From contig NC_088780.1 of assembly GCF_958450345.1 (NCBI RefSeq), positions 98,592,226-98,656,225 on the forward strand: a DNA stretch of 64,000 nt. Direction: 5' to 3'. Shown one piece after another: positions 11,038-22,800 of the stretch. Position 1 is the first letter of the stretch, and every line of letters starts with the position of its first letter. The notes under the pieces were generated by a model. That model had not been told where the DNA came from. It did no database searches and saw only the letters and a program-made list of their open reading frames with translations. The translations under genes were made by a program, and so were the position numbers. This DNA is from Calliphora vicina. Taxonomy: Eukaryota > Arthropoda > Insecta > Diptera > Calliphoridae.

Positions 11038-11730
11038 GTCGTGATTAAGTTTGCAGATATTTTTCGACAATTTATTGAGCACGCCGAGAGAGACAAGGCG
11101 AAAAGAAGTATTGTTCGCAAACTACATGATCTTCCTGTCTCGGACACACCACAACTTTACACGACAACTGAAGTTGCAGAGGCAATTCAGAGGCAATAGG
11201 ACCTGACGGAATATCCATGCTGATGCTAAAACACTTAGGCGACCGGGGAGTCGAGTACCTGACAATGGTTTTTAACCAGTCAGTAAAGAGCGTAATACCC
11301 AATGCCTGGAAAATGAGTCGAGTGATCCCGTTGTTAAAACCTGGGAAAATCTCGAGCGAATGCCACTCGAAGCTCCTCTCCTCCGCCAACTCTCCTCCGT
11401 CAACCTCCAGCAGCTCGTCACCTGCATGGTGGCTGTACTGTAACACCACAGCATTGTCCGCCATAATCACTCAGATCTCACAGTGACACTTGACCTGTCG
11501 AAGGTCTTCGACACTGTCAGTCACGCCACACTCTTCCTGAACATCCTCCAGTCAATTGCATAATGTTATCTTACTCAACGCAAGAACGTGTAACATTTTT
11601 TTAATTTTGCTTGCGAGAGAAAATGATAACTTTTTGAACAATCTCATTGTGAGTGATCAAACACATTTTCATTTAAATAATATAATCAGTACATCAGCGA
11701 CAATTTGGTGTGGAATTAGGGCTCCATATT

Positions 11731-12437
11731 TATACCCTACACCACCATAGTGGGTAGGGTATTATGCGTTTGTGAAGATGTTTGTAACGCCCAAAAATAT
11801 TAGTCTAACACCCACCTTAAAGTATACCGATAGACTTAGAATCACTTTCTGAGTCGATTAAACGATGTCCGTCCGTCCGTCTGTCTGGTCGACTGGCTGG
11901 CTGTTTTGGTAAATTTGGTACATATTATTTTTTCGGCCCAAGGACCTAGCCTATTGAAACTGGCTGAAATCGGTCCATTATTTCACCTAGCCCCCATACA
12001 AATGTCCTTCCGAAATTGGACTTTATCGGTCATAAATGTTTAATTTATAAATGTATCTCCACAAATTGCGCTCCAAATAAGTTTTATATACACACAATTC
12101 ATGTCACCAAATTTTGTTACGATCGGTCCATAATTAGTCATAGCTCCCATATAGACCAGCTTCCGAAAATCACTTTAACATGCATAAATCGCTTAAAAAT
12201 GTTGGTATACTCACAAAATTCAACATAGTAAACTTTCATATATAGACACAAATCACACGACCTAATTTCATGGTGATCGGTCCATAATTGGTCATAGCCC
12301 CCATATAAAACCCACTTCCGAAAATCACTCAAAAATTTAAATTATTGAAATTTTAAAAGAAAAATATTTTTGCTCTTTTACTTAGTGTAGGGTATTATAT
12401 GGTAGGGCTTGACCGACCATACTTTCTTACTTGTTTT
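11731..12437 (+). mobile_element. Family A dispersed repeat (INE-1/helentron-like), copy 1
   Basis: The 5' end begins TATACCCTACACCACC and then AGGGTATT, a short palindrome. The interior carries a run of GTCCGTCCGTCTGTC and several GATCGGTCCATAATT blocks. The 3' end has a small hairpin-like region around GGGCTTGACCGACC and finishes CTTACTTGTTTT. This layout matches Drosophila INE-1/DINE-1-type elements, thought to be helentron derivatives. That link is from general knowledge, not alignment. Length 707 bp, equal to copy 2; non-coding. Confidence 0.8.
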
Positions 12438-12469
12438 AAAATATGATGCTGGGGAACCAGAAACCTTCT

Positions 12470-12612
12470 CCGAGCAGTATATCGGAACATATTGGCAAAT
12501 GGTTTACATCCGGTAGTTCTCAATAATCCTGATATATGTTTCCAGCAAGATGGAGCTGCAGCTCATACCGTGAGAGACACAATGGTGATTTAGTCAGTCG
12601 ATTGTCTATCCT
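12470..12612 (+). pseudogene. DDE transposase fragment (Tc1/IS630-type)
   Basis: One frame reads NGLHPVVLNNPD and then ICFQQDGAAAHTVRDTM before a stop. The WFQQDGAxxHT block is the second catalytic motif (Asp) of a group of IS630/Tc1-related transposases found in insects. Only about 45 residues remain, with nothing of the first Asp or the last acidic residue. No ends are visible. Confidence 0.7.
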
Positions 12613-12624
12613 GTATATAACCTA

Positions 12625-12815
12625 CACAGAGATAACATAGAATTTTTCGGTTTTACCAAATGAAAGTCAGTTGATTTCGGTTGAAGCAACCAAACTATTG
12701 TTATCCCTTCTAAAACTGTGTACCCACAACTATCCACTAAGACAGAATCATTCGATTGGCAACAAATTCGGTTGCTATCACGAATCTGTTTTTTCTGTTT
12801 ATTAATATAACCACT
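12625..12815. mobile_element. Family G MITE, copy 1
   Basis: The right end carries GGCAACAAATTCGGTTGCTA followed by TCACGAATCTG, the same as the terminal repeat of the copies at 33620 and 34800. The left end is diverged (CACAGAGATAACATAG). About 190 bp, non-coding. Confidence 0.65.
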
Positions 12816-12829
12816 GAAAAGAGGTAACA

Positions 12830-14539
12830 ACAATTTTTTTTCTTAATGGTAATTATAGTTTTATTAAAAGAACTTTGATTTCATAAAACTTTAATCCTTA
12901 TAATTCCTTTAACAATCTCATAACACTCAGAGTTTTAAAGTAAGATAAATGATGCAAGCAAAATTTTTTATTTAAGGAAAAAATTACCCTATATATGTAG
13001 TTAAACCTTCTTTTAAATCTTTAAATTAAATAAGTTTTTCATATGCACAAAAAAAGCAATAAACCTCTTAGAAAACCTTTCAGAAATTCTTTTGAATTGT
13101 AAAAAATTTGCAAACAATATATTTATGTTGATTATTTTAAAATTCAAAACATGTTTGCATGTGGCATTTGATGAAAAACTACTTATTTGTTTGTGTTGTT
13201 ATTTACCTAGCGCGGGTACTTGAAATCCTTTCTTTTTTCTTTCTACAACTTTCTAATGATCAAAGACAAAATTCGCAAAACAAATAATAGATAACAGCGC
13301 CGTAGTAGCAAGCGGTGGGGGCAAATGAAAAAATCCTTTTCATTGGAAACTCAATAAATTTCGGAAAACATAAAGAAAATGTGACCTTAATTTGTTTAAA
13401 TAAATGGAAAAAATAAGAAATGCATGAAATGAAACCAGAACAACGACATACGCAAAAAAAATATATATTCAAATCTAATTTAAAATGAAAAGAAAACAAC
13501 AAACCGCTAAACTCGCAACCCCTCTCATTTTCAGTACAATCAAACACACACTCCTGTTCATGCAGTATTAGGGAAATTTACATACAAACACATGTGAACA
13601 TGTTTGTCTACACATGTCCTTTATCCTGTTTTCTTTGACTTGTATTTTTTTTTTTTGTACTTTCCGTTGTTTATTGATGACATTGCTGTTTGTATGGTTA
13701 GAATATTATTTGCAAATTAGCCACTATAAGAGCACCATCACTAACATCATCATCATCTATTTGATCCTTGGCTGTTTGCATCCTTTTTTTAATGTTTACT
13801 CATACATGTACGTGGTTGTCAATATGTTACTACTGCTGCTGCTGCTACTCCCCTCCCGGCTAAGAAACAATGAAAAACCAATAAAGCGTTAAGCCTACCA
13901 AACTACAATAACTCAATACTTCTATCAATACTCGTACTTTAAAATGCCAAAGTCACACATCACTGCCCTTTTAAAGATCAAGAAAATGGAATGAGTTTGT
14001 TTTCGCAATCAGTAGATGAAAATCTTTTACCGGTTTTATGTATGTTTTTTTAAAGTTTGTTTTACATTTGACAGTTTTTTGTCAAGCACATTTTAAAATT
14101 GGCCAAAGGGTGTAATATCGTTGTCATGATAAAGCTATTTTTTTTTTGTTTTTCCAAACATGTCCTTTTTAAGCAAACAAATTGTTGATTTTCTTTGAAT
14201 GGTAGCGAAGATATGGTTGGTCCTTTATTGACTCGAGGAAAAAGAAATTTGCAGAAAAATAGCAAATATTACTAATGAGATGTTTAAGATTATTCTTGGA
14301 GAATAAGTTTTGACAGTCAAGCGTAAGATGAAAAAGTTCTTGAAAGGATATTGCGAAAAATGTGCTTTTGATTTTAAAAGAAATGACTTTATTGGTTTTC
14401 AAAATAATCAGCATATGAATTTGAAACAATTTACTGCGATTTAGAAATTTAAACCAAATATTTCCACCGTATTTACATTAAGGTTCTTGTTTGAGACGAC
14501 TAGAGTTTTTCTTTTTCCCCACTTTTTCATTTCCCTGGA
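12830..14539. other. No gene seen
   Basis: A+T-rich sequence with many short frames on both strands and a short CTG repeat near 13830. Codon composition follows the local A+T bias and no protein family is recognisable. Confidence 0.5.
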
Positions 14540-16235
14540 AATGGGGATTAATTATGAAATTTGCCGGATCCGAGAATTCCCGCCTAGAACAAATTATTCA
14601 ATTTTAAGAATGTAGACTTCGTAAAAATCTTTAGTTTTAAAATGAACATAATTAGATACAAAACAACAAAAATTTGGTCATACTATATATATAAACCTGT
14701 CACCATTTATCGTTTGTATCGAAATGGCTTCAATTTCCATTATATGTTGTTCTACCTTTGTTATATTCCAATTAATTCTGTTAATTCATTGGCAATGTGT
14801 TGCTTATTAAATCCAAAATTAAGGAAAGATATTAATTAAAACTTGAAGAAAATCCAATAATATTAAACAAAATGGTGTGTTATTCCAAAAATTTTCGTTT
14901 TACTCTTTGTGAAAAACTAAATACTAAAATAATTCCACTTACGATGGGAATACAATTCTGGCACTGCCCTGAACGAGCTTTTTGAATAATTTGGATAATG
15001 AACTTCTTATTGGTTTATTTTGGTTAAATATTTTGCATTTGTTTTCGAGCTTTGATCATCTTTTAGGGAAATTCAAGTTAAAAAAACATCACATAAAACT
15101 AAGGAAAATTATTCCCGAGAATTCTCTCAGAATTTCGCGGGATTGAAAATTTTGCGGAATTCCCGGGAATTTAGGTTTAGGAATTTAAATTTAGGTTTAG
15201 ACAATTATGAATGTTCAAGGGACAATGTACACATTTTCATATAAATCCCATAAATTGAAAGTGCGAATCACATCTAGGGATCCCGACGGGATTTTTCGCT
15301 ATTTTTTTGGGAAAAAATAACTTTTTTCTTTTTAAGTTAACGCAAAAAGTTTCTAAGAGGGTGTATAAGGAATTTATACTTTCTAAAAGCTTAGTTTTCA
15401 TAAAATATTTTAAAGGAAAACCAATTTCAAACTTGTTGTTAGCGAGGGGACCAGGTCCTTTCAAAAAACACCTATTTTTTATGTAAAATAAAACTTTAGG
15501 GCAAAAATTCTCAAAGTTCAAATAACCGATTATAGGTGGCTCAATATGTTTCTAATTATTTTGTAAAGGGTCCCGATAACCCGATAGCCAAAAAACTAAA
15601 AATTACCATTTTTGGAATTTTTCAACACTTTTTTGGGAATTGCGGGATTGCTGATAATAAATTTCAATAATTTTTTTTTAATTCTATGTATAAATTTCAA
15701 AATAATCAAAAAAAACCTTCTCCTGTAAAATTTGTGTTTTGTCGCTTACGATAATTTGGCGCTAAGGGCTCGATATATAGAGCTTCGTATTAATTAATTC
15801 ACTAAAATCTTAATCCGTTATTAAAAATGTCAGCCTTTCATTCCATAAATCCATTCACAATATATAATTCTTTAGCTTTATTCTAAAGCATAATTAAAAT
15901 TTATTTAGTTTTGAAGTTAACTGATAATAGAATTCATTCCAACTTTGAATGATTAAATTTTTGTTGATTCAAATCCACCACAAATTGAATTGAAATGTTT
16001 TTTCTTCATTCAGTTTTATTTACAAAATTAATTGAATAAAAATATTCTGAAGCCTTAAACCTTAATAATAACTTTTCATGTTTTTTTTTTGTGAAAAACA
16101 TAGAGCTCTCTTACTTGTTTTCTTTGTAGTTTCGTCAGTTTTTAATTCCCGGGAATCCTGACTAAAAATCCCGGGAATAGGTTAGTGAAAAATTGAAAAA
16201 ATTCCCGGGATAAAAACCCTAATCACATCATATGG
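14540..16235. repeat. Degenerate repeat region with CCCGGGAATT blocks
   Basis: Palindromic blocks such as AATTCCCGGGAATT occur near 14570, 15165 and 16150-16215. An AATTGCGGGATT segment near 15640 is shared with the interior of family W (49420, 63940). It looks like an old element or group of elements, but I cannot define ends. No coding frame is recognisable. Confidence 0.5.
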
Positions 16236-16248
16236 TGATGCATGTAGC

Positions 16249-16433
16249 CATAGAGAATAGACATAGAGTGGAAACTCTCCTATCAAAGACCTAATTCGGT
16301 CAAAAACCTAAGTGGTGAGAATGTATTAGTAGAAGAAACTATTGGAAAACAAAAACAACACTCGTATGTGTGATTATTTTGAGTAATTTTTTTGTTTGAG
16401 TTTTTTTCTAGTTTCCGCTCTATGTTCTCTATG
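16249..16433. mobile_element. Family H MITE, copy 3, exact 8-bp target duplication
   Basis: CATGTAGC is duplicated exactly at 16241-16248 and 16434-16441. The element is inverted relative to copy 1 and ends GTTTCCGCTCTATG then TTCTCTATG. Length 185 bp. Confidence 0.9.
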
Positions 16434-16456
16434 CATGTAGCTTTTATATAAAGTCT

Positions 16457-17090
16457 CCATTAGAGTGTTTTTTTTTTGGAATTTTATGTATTTTTGGGCC
16501 GATGAAACTTAAGAAACACAAAGTCTAGTATTTACAAAAACAGCAAAAAAGTTGAAATTAATCAATAATAGCACTTGGGGTTAAAATCACCCCAAACTTC
16601 TTAAACCATTAAAAAATAGTCAATTTTAATAGTGCTGATGAAAATTTGATTTTTATAGGAAACAAACTTGAAAATATTGTGTTGTGTATTAGAATATAAT
16701 ATTCGAAGCCATTTTGAAAAATGTTCCCAATTTTGACCACACATTTTTCAAACGGCAAAATATTGTATTTATACTTCATTTTTGCTTTAATAACGTAATT
16801 AATATTTTAGTGAGGATTTTTGAATAATAAAATTGATTTATTAAATTTAAAAAATAACTTGAATGATTGAGTTTATTTAACTCTGAAAAACATTAAAGTT
16901 AGCACCATTCATATTGAATGTGTTTTTCGTGATTTTAAAAGTTGATTTTCTTTTTAACCCCAAGTGCTATTATGGGTTAATTTTAATTTTTGTGCTGTTA
17001 TTATAAATACTAGACATCAAGTTATATTTTTCTTAAGTTTCATCAAAATCGGCCCAAAAATATATGACATTTCGCTATCTTTCCATTAGA
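16457..17090. repeat. Inverted-repeat element with about 150-bp arms
   Basis: The left arm (TTTTTGGGCCGATGAAACTT, then AGCACTTGGGGTT near 16570) returns inverted at 16955-17075 (AACCCCAAGTGCT, then AAGTTTCATC and GGCCCAAAAA). The arms are well diverged from each other. No frame. Confidence 0.75.
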
Positions 17091-17944
17091 AAATTCAAAT
17101 ATTGAAAAATTTTACCTTTGACCTCTACGATTTAAGGTTTAACGTCTTCCAATTTTAATAAATCTTTCTGACTATAATTAGAATTATCTGGACTATAATA
17201 TTCTAAATAGGTTTTACTTAAAATTCATAACGGTAAGAAAGTAGAGCTCATTCGACAAAAAAGGTCAAATATTTGGTTTTTCTCGAAAAAATTTATAGGA
17301 GGTATTGTCATACTTTTTTCATATTTTTATTCCCTATTATGTTCTTAATAAATTTCAATGTGATGATTAAAAAATTCTGAAATTTGTTTAACAAAATTTT
17401 TAAATATTTTAAAATGGAGTTTTGAAACTGCCGTTAAAAAATTTTTATTTTTTTTGGTCATTCCTGCGAATAGGTTAACGGTATCATACGAAAACAAAAA
17501 CTCATATACAAGTAAATATGGATATATTTTGTGTAAAAATAAGCTTTTATTTTAATATTGCTCAAAATATGTTAATTTTGTTCGTACATTTCTTGTTCTA
17601 GTGGCCTGAGACACATTAACGGCCTGGCGATTTTTTAATAACTTTAACATTTTTTAACCAATTTTTGTGTTTTATATCTTATTAGAACGACAATTACGTA
17701 CACATTTCGATTCTTTTAAATTAAATTGCAAAAGTAATTATTTAATGGCAAAATTTTTACAAAAACTGAAAAAAATGCATTTTTCCCCTTTGTAAATGCA
17801 CCTCAAAACTAAATCGCAAGTCGGCACGGGTTGCAATCATGATAGAAAGACAAAATTTCATATTTAACTATAGTTTTATATATATAATAAAAATAGAGGG
17901 TATGCGTTCCAAAATTCAAAAAAAAAAATTTGGGACACCCTAGA
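17090..17944 (+). repeat. Family S dispersed repeat, copy 1
   Basis: The block from 17090 to 17500 reappears inverted at 20880-21300, and 17505-17800 matches the arms of the palindrome at 20268-20872 (CTTGTTCTAGTGGCCTGAGA). It ends at GGGACACCCTA. The family is non-coding here and unclassified. Confidence 0.75.
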
Positions 17945-18622
17945 TTTTAAAATAATTATCAAAAATCCTAGCAATATTTAGTTGAATTAAGTGTTATATT
18001 TACCAATAAAATATGCAGTTAAGAGTTAAATATTCAAAAATATGCTACAAAAAGCTAAATATGCAAAACTAAGCTGTAAAGATCTAAATATATAAAAAAA
18101 ATGTACTCACAAATCGATGCCAAAATTTTTTAAATTGTCTGAAATGGATAAATAACTAACTTATATATTTCTAGGAAGCACAGCATATTATTGGTTATCC
18201 TAGTTATTAAAATGTATTGACTTGTGAGCGATTTTGAGACAGGATTGACATTAAACTTATTTCCTGGATTATAACGTTCCACAGTTACTACCATAAGGTA
18301 TAACGAGAAGGCTTTAGTTTGTCAGATATTTTCAAAAACAATTTTAAGCGAGTATTGTGAAATTAAATAATTTTTTTTTAATGTTGAAGATTACTTTAAA
18401 TTAAAGTAAAAATATCAAAAATTTTTGTTGTTAGATTCCTGTTGAATAACTTGAAACTCTACTGATATTATTGTACTTTCACATAATTCCACATTCCATA
18501 AAGAAACGACATTAATATACATTATAGTGCGATTATAAAAAAAAACTCATTTAACTCTAAAAATATAAGAATCTTGGATGAAAAAACAATAAATATATCT
18601 TTGTGAGATATTATTTAATCTA
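17945..18622. other. No gene seen
   Basis: A+T-rich sequence; near 18000-18090 short repeats of the form AAATATGCNNNNNAAGCTAAAT occur. No gene recognised. Confidence 0.45.
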
Positions 18623-19035
18623 CCATTTACTTGCGGTTTTAGGGGTAAACTACACCATATCCAATTGTATTTAAGACAATTCTAATTAAATTTCAGATAT
18701 TTTCAATTATATTTCAGAATTTTCTAGAATATTCCAATTATATTTCAGAAGTTTCCATTTATATTTCAGAAATTTCTAATTGTATTTCAGAATTTTCCAC
18801 TTGTTTTTCAGAAATTTTTATTTATATTTCAGAAATTGTATTGATATTAGAATTTTCTGAAATACAATTAGAAATTTCTGAAATATAAATGGAAACTTCT
18901 GAAATATAATTGGAATATTCTGAAATTCAATTAGAAAATTCTGAAAGATAATTGAATATATCTGAAATTTAATTAGAATTTTCTGAAATACAATTGGATA
19001 TGGTGTAGTATACCCCTAAAACCGCAAGTAAATGG
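18623..19035. repeat. 413-bp hairpin built of TTTCAGAA units
   Basis: The ends are inverted copies: CCATTTACTTGCGGTTTTAG at 18623 and its complement ending at 19035. Arms of about 185 bp pair at roughly nine bases in ten. Inside each arm a unit near 30 bp (AATTATATTTCAGAATTTTC) repeats about six times. This is foldback-element architecture. Target duplication is not clear. Confidence 0.85.
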
Positions 19036-19595
19036 ATTAATATTAATAAAAAAGTTAATTTTCTGTTTTGTGGTTCAATATTGATCAAAATGTAATTAAA
19101 CAACAACTAGAAAGCTGAAATTATCGAGCATTCATTTAAATTACAAATAAATGAAGTAGAAATTAAAATTAAGAATTTTTGTAAAATATATTAAAATGTT
19201 CTTACTCGTATTATTCTGAAATATCGATAATAATAAAGTTCCAATAATAACAACACCAATATTAACAGTTGGCATATCGATGAAATAAATATAATGATGA
19301 ATAACTCTTCCAAAGATACCTTCAAGATTGCATCAAAGATTAATGAGTAATTAAAGAAACATACCTTACACAATTTTTATTTTGTAGTGTTGTATAAATC
19401 ATCGTCTATAATTTACTTAAAACTGTTGTTTGTATTGATACGTACTACTTAGAATATGTCTATAGATTATTATAGCAAATTGTTTGTTTGATTAGAGACA
19501 GTTGAGAGTAGAACCATTTTTAGTCTACATTTTTGTAAATCTGAACTTTTCTAATAATATATTACAGGTGGCTTTTTAACACTTTAGGATCCTAT
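19036..19595. other. No gene seen
   Basis: A+T-rich sequence with short frames only. Confidence 0.45.
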
Positions 19596-19599
19596 TGTC

Positions 19600-20135
19600 A
19601 GTTTTGGATGGACCCAACTGAACGTCTTAACGAGAGTCTAGCCACGGAACCCATCCTACAATGCTGGGAGATTCAGTATTCATATGCAGCTGGGGAATAT
19701 CTAAGAGTATTCATGTCAATGATCATGTGTAACACTATCGCTTTTTACTTCTAGAAGAGAGCTGCCGGAAATAATTGGGAGGCCGGTTCCAAAGACCTTT
19801 CACTGGGCTATTTGTTATTCCAAATCATCTAAAGTTATAGTTTGCTGGCCAGCCCTGGAGAAAATTAAATTATATAGTAAATAGGAGGCGATCACAACAT
19901 GTGTACAATCATAACTTGAATATGGTAGAGAAAAAAGTGAATTCGGTAATTCGGCTATGTTGTGCCTCGCAAAGGATTGTAAGATACTATATACTGAAGA
20001 TTTTGAAGAGATAGTCGATCAGTTCCTTTTTAGAAATAGTTACACACGAATATCTCTATACAACGCTGATTCATCTAGCCAGACATGGCCAAATTTTATT
20101 CCCGGAAGATGACTCCATATTTCTCGATCGTGTGA
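19600..20135 (+). pseudogene. Non-LTR retrotransposon 3' region relic
   Basis: A broken frame gives VIVCWPALEKI near 19835-19870. This resembles the conserved VWWPALEK-type block after the reverse transcriptase in one group of fly non-LTR elements. Downstream HLARHGQILFPEDD fits loosely the following linker. The remaining codon order is scrambled by stops and frameshifts, and base composition is less A+T-rich than the surroundings, as expected of a decayed coding region. Polymerase motifs are not seen. The assignment depends on one short motif and the composition. Confidence 0.55.
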
Positions 20136-20151
20136 CATATGGTGCATTAGG

Positions 20152-21305
20152 GTGACCTTAATAAACAAAAGTTGGAATTTTTGCCGGTCTCACCCCCCAG
20201 TTTGGTGAACATTGGAAAAAAAAATCATCCAGAAAAAAATTTTAAGTAAATCGGTTGGGGTTAAGACAAGTAAATATGGATATATTTTAAGTAAAAATTA
20301 CCTTTTATTTTAATATATTTCAAAATATGTTAATTTTGTTCCTACATTTCTTGTTCTAGTAGCCTGAGACACGTTAATGGCCTGGGGAATTTTTAATAAC
20401 ATTAACATTTCTTGATCAATTTCTGTTTTTTTTTTGTCTCAATAGAAGGACAATTGCACATTGCTATTCTTTTAAATTAAATTACAAAAGTAATGTTTTA
20501 ATTGTAACATTTTTACAAAAACTGAAAAAATCATTTTTTCCCCTTGTAAATGCATACAAGGGGAAAAAATGAAAAATGCATACAAGGGGAAAAAATGATT
20601 TTTTCAGTTTTTGTAAAAATGTTACAATTAAAACATTACTTTTGTAATTTAATTTAAAAGAATAGCAATGTGCAATTGTCCTTCTATTGAGACAAAAAAA
20701 AACAGAAATTGATCAAGAAATGTTAATGTTATTAAAAATTCCCCAGGCCATTAACGTGTCTCAGGCTTCTAGAACAAGAAATGTAGGAACAAAATTAACA
20801 TATTTTGAAATATATTAAAATAAAAGGTAATTTTTACTTAAAATATATCCATATTTACTTGTATATGAGTTTTTGTCTTCGTATGATACCGTTAACCTAT
20901 TCGCAGGTATAACCAAAAAAATAAAAATTTTTTAACGACAGTTTGAAAACTCCATTTTAAGGTTTTTAAAAATTTTGTTAAACTAATTTCATAATTTTGT
21001 GATCATCTCATTGGGATTTATTGAGAATATAATAGGGAATAAAAATGTGAAAAAATTATGAAAATATCTCTTATAGTTTTTCCGTACCTGCGATTTAAAT
21101 TTTAAAATTTTCGAGAAAAACTAATTATTTGGCCATTTTTTGGCGAATGAGCTCTATTTCCTTACTTTTATGAATTTGAAGTAAAACCTAATCAGAATAT
21201 TATAGCTCAATTTTAAATATACTCTGAAAGTTTTACTTCCAAAATTTATTGGATATTTTTAGAGTATTCAATTATGTAGTTTTTCTGATCTAAAATGCTA
21301 CTAGT
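20152..21305. mobile_element. Family S dispersed repeat, copy 2, with palindromic half
   Basis: Starts near TTAGGGTGACC. The part 20872-21300 is the inverted counterpart of 17090-17500 (AACCTATTCGCAGG; GCGAATGAGCTCTA). The part 20268-20872 is a palindrome. The inverted duplication must be younger than the split between the two family copies, since the arms resemble each other far more than they resemble copy 1. Confidence 0.75.
20268..20872. repeat. Near-perfect 605-bp palindrome
   Basis: Left arm 20268-20560 and right arm 20580-20872 are complementary. By eye I find one substitution (CTAGTAGCC against CTAGAAGCC) and one base of length difference in a T run. The centre holds repeated TGCATACAAGGGGAAAAAAT. 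Arms of almost 300 bp so alike indicate a recent inverted duplication, or an assembly fold-back. Confidence 0.9.
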
Positions 21306-21421
21306 GTAAAAGGGACAATAAGTTGCTTTAGAAGACTAATTTCCGCGCATTTCTCTTCGGAAAGCATTCTTCTACTAAAAAATTGATTAAAACATCCAAT
21401 CGATTTCTACAATGACTCTAT

Positions 21422-21597
21422 CATAGAATAAACACATAGAACGGAAGGAGAGAGTAATATATATTGAAAAATTACTCTCTTTTCACACATACGGGTGATA
21501 CAATAACAAAATACATGCAATACATTCTCATGAATTAGGTTTTTGACAACAGACTTAGATTTTTGGCTCTCAGTTACCTATCTAGTTATTGTCTATG
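21422..21597. mobile_element. Family H MITE, copy 4, exact 8-bp target duplication
   Basis: GACTCTAT is duplicated exactly at 21414-21421 and 21598-21605. Ends are CATAGAATAAACACATAGAA and a right end finishing TTGTCTATG. It belongs to a subfamily marked by GGAAGGAGAGAGTAATAT, shared with copies at 37550 and 37873. Length 176 bp. Confidence 0.9.
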
Positions 21598-21605
21598 GAC
21601 TCTAT

Positions 21606-22504
21606 AAGCTCAAATTGTCCATGTGAATGATTATTGATTACAAAAAAACTAGACCTACTTATCTTAATTAAAAATATTTTCTTTGAAGTCAAACTTTCAT
21701 TTGTTCCTTAACAACAAATTAAAAAATTTAAACAATGTTTAATTGCGACACTTTTACAGCCTTAACAAACCAAAACACTTTTAATACTTGACACGAAATT
21801 ATGTAAAATAGCTGGAATATACAACTGACCATTTGCCCTCATCAACTTTGTTACAGTTTTCAAATCAACCCTTTCTTCAGGAAATTTTTTTTTTTGTATG
21901 AAAGATCAAAGCAACACTTGTGCATTTTAGAAAAATAAAGTTATTAAGTACTAATTGAAATTTTTATGTCAAATCATTGAGTGGAAATTTTGTTACTTGT
22001 TTGTTGTTACACGTTTTTTTTAAACTATTTGTCAAATGTTACGCCTTTTTTGACTGCATGTATACATTTTAAACTGACCATCTGCCGTGAAATTGCGTAT
22101 TAAAATGTAATAAATTGTTTTATTGAAAAATAATTTCCAGATAAGCTGGTTGTTGGTTGCTCGGGTACTGGTCAAGCTGTCAATTATTACACATGACTTG
22201 GCAAAAACAGTACAACAGTTTGATGTCTAGGGGTTTCAATGTGTTTAGAAAGGGTTAAACGTATAGGTGAAAAGTTTAACAGATGTGTGGTGTGTTGAAT
22301 TAAGCTTGTAAGCAACTGCCAGAAATCTAAATTTCTAAATTCTTGTACAGTATCGGTCAAACATATTGGACAAACTTCGCGTTATAACCTGAAAGCTGGA
22401 GAAATACACACAGATTTCTCATGCTATTGTATTTTACAACAAGATTCTTGTTATATAGATAACAATCGGTAACGTTTCATATGAAAAAACGTTAAACTTT
22501 TTCA
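21606..22504. other. No gene seen
   Basis: A+T-rich sequence. At 22349-22364 the sequence TACAGTATCGGTCAAA looks like one end of a Tc1-type element, but I find no partner end nearby. Confidence 0.45.
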
Positions 22505-22800
22505 AAATCTAGGAGTTGGTTGGTTGGTTGGTTTACGTGGTAGTTCACTACGTGCGAACAATCAAGTAGAGTCGAAGGGACCCCGTTTTGATGAGACCAC
22601 ACCACTCGTCAGATGTATTGTTTACATCGCAATGTAACTAAAAAGTGCAACCTGTAGCAGTGAGATATCTTAGTAGGTCATTGAGTTTAAACCCGGCTAT
22701 CTCACCAAGGTTGGTCAATGTATAGTTGCCCATGAATTTATGTCTCTTGACACTCAGAGCTGGGCATTCGCAGAGAAGTTGGAAAGTCGTTCTAGGAGTA
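22505..22800 (-). pseudogene. Non-LTR retrotransposon C-terminal end (jockey-like)
   Basis: On the minus strand an unbroken frame reads CECPALSVKRHKFMG, then GNYTLTNLGEIAGFKL and NDLLRYLTATG before it degrades. The CECPAL block is the cysteine-rich C-terminal tail of jockey-type ORF2 proteins, and the following leucine-rich helix is the usual end of the protein. About 45 codons are intact; the polymerase and RNase H are missing. The part at lower coordinates, 22505-22600, is the 3' end of the element (AACGGGGTCCCTT on that strand). It is a short 3' piece, the usual product of incomplete reverse transcription. Confidence 0.8.

Larger units (their letters stand above)
10135..11556 (+). pseudogene. 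Non-LTR retrotransposon (jockey-like) relic split by an insertion
   Basis: Downstream of the insertion the readings include ADIFRQFIEHAERDKAKRS, AIGPDGISMLMLKHLG, AWKMSRVIPLLKPGK and, after a shift, DLSKVFDTVSHATLF. These are reverse transcriptase blocks in the right order: the PDG block, the KPGK block and the DLSKAFD-type motif A, where the first catalytic aspartate is retained. Sequence before 10352 (NKRNKWLDHLK) fits the linker before the polymerase. The palm with YADD, the thumb and RNase H are absent. Frameshifts and a stop break it. The 686-bp element at 10352-11037 interrupts the reading DDRVV-IKFADIF. Confidence 0.85.

Noticed and set aside
11217..11486. 89-codon open frame as a stand-alone gene
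   Set aside because: Its first half is reverse transcriptase sequence continuous with upstream blocks; the second half is the same element read in a wrong frame.
22349..22364. Single Tc1-like end TACAGTATCGGTCAAA
   Set aside because: No inverted partner was found downstream or upstream in the window, so no element can be drawn.
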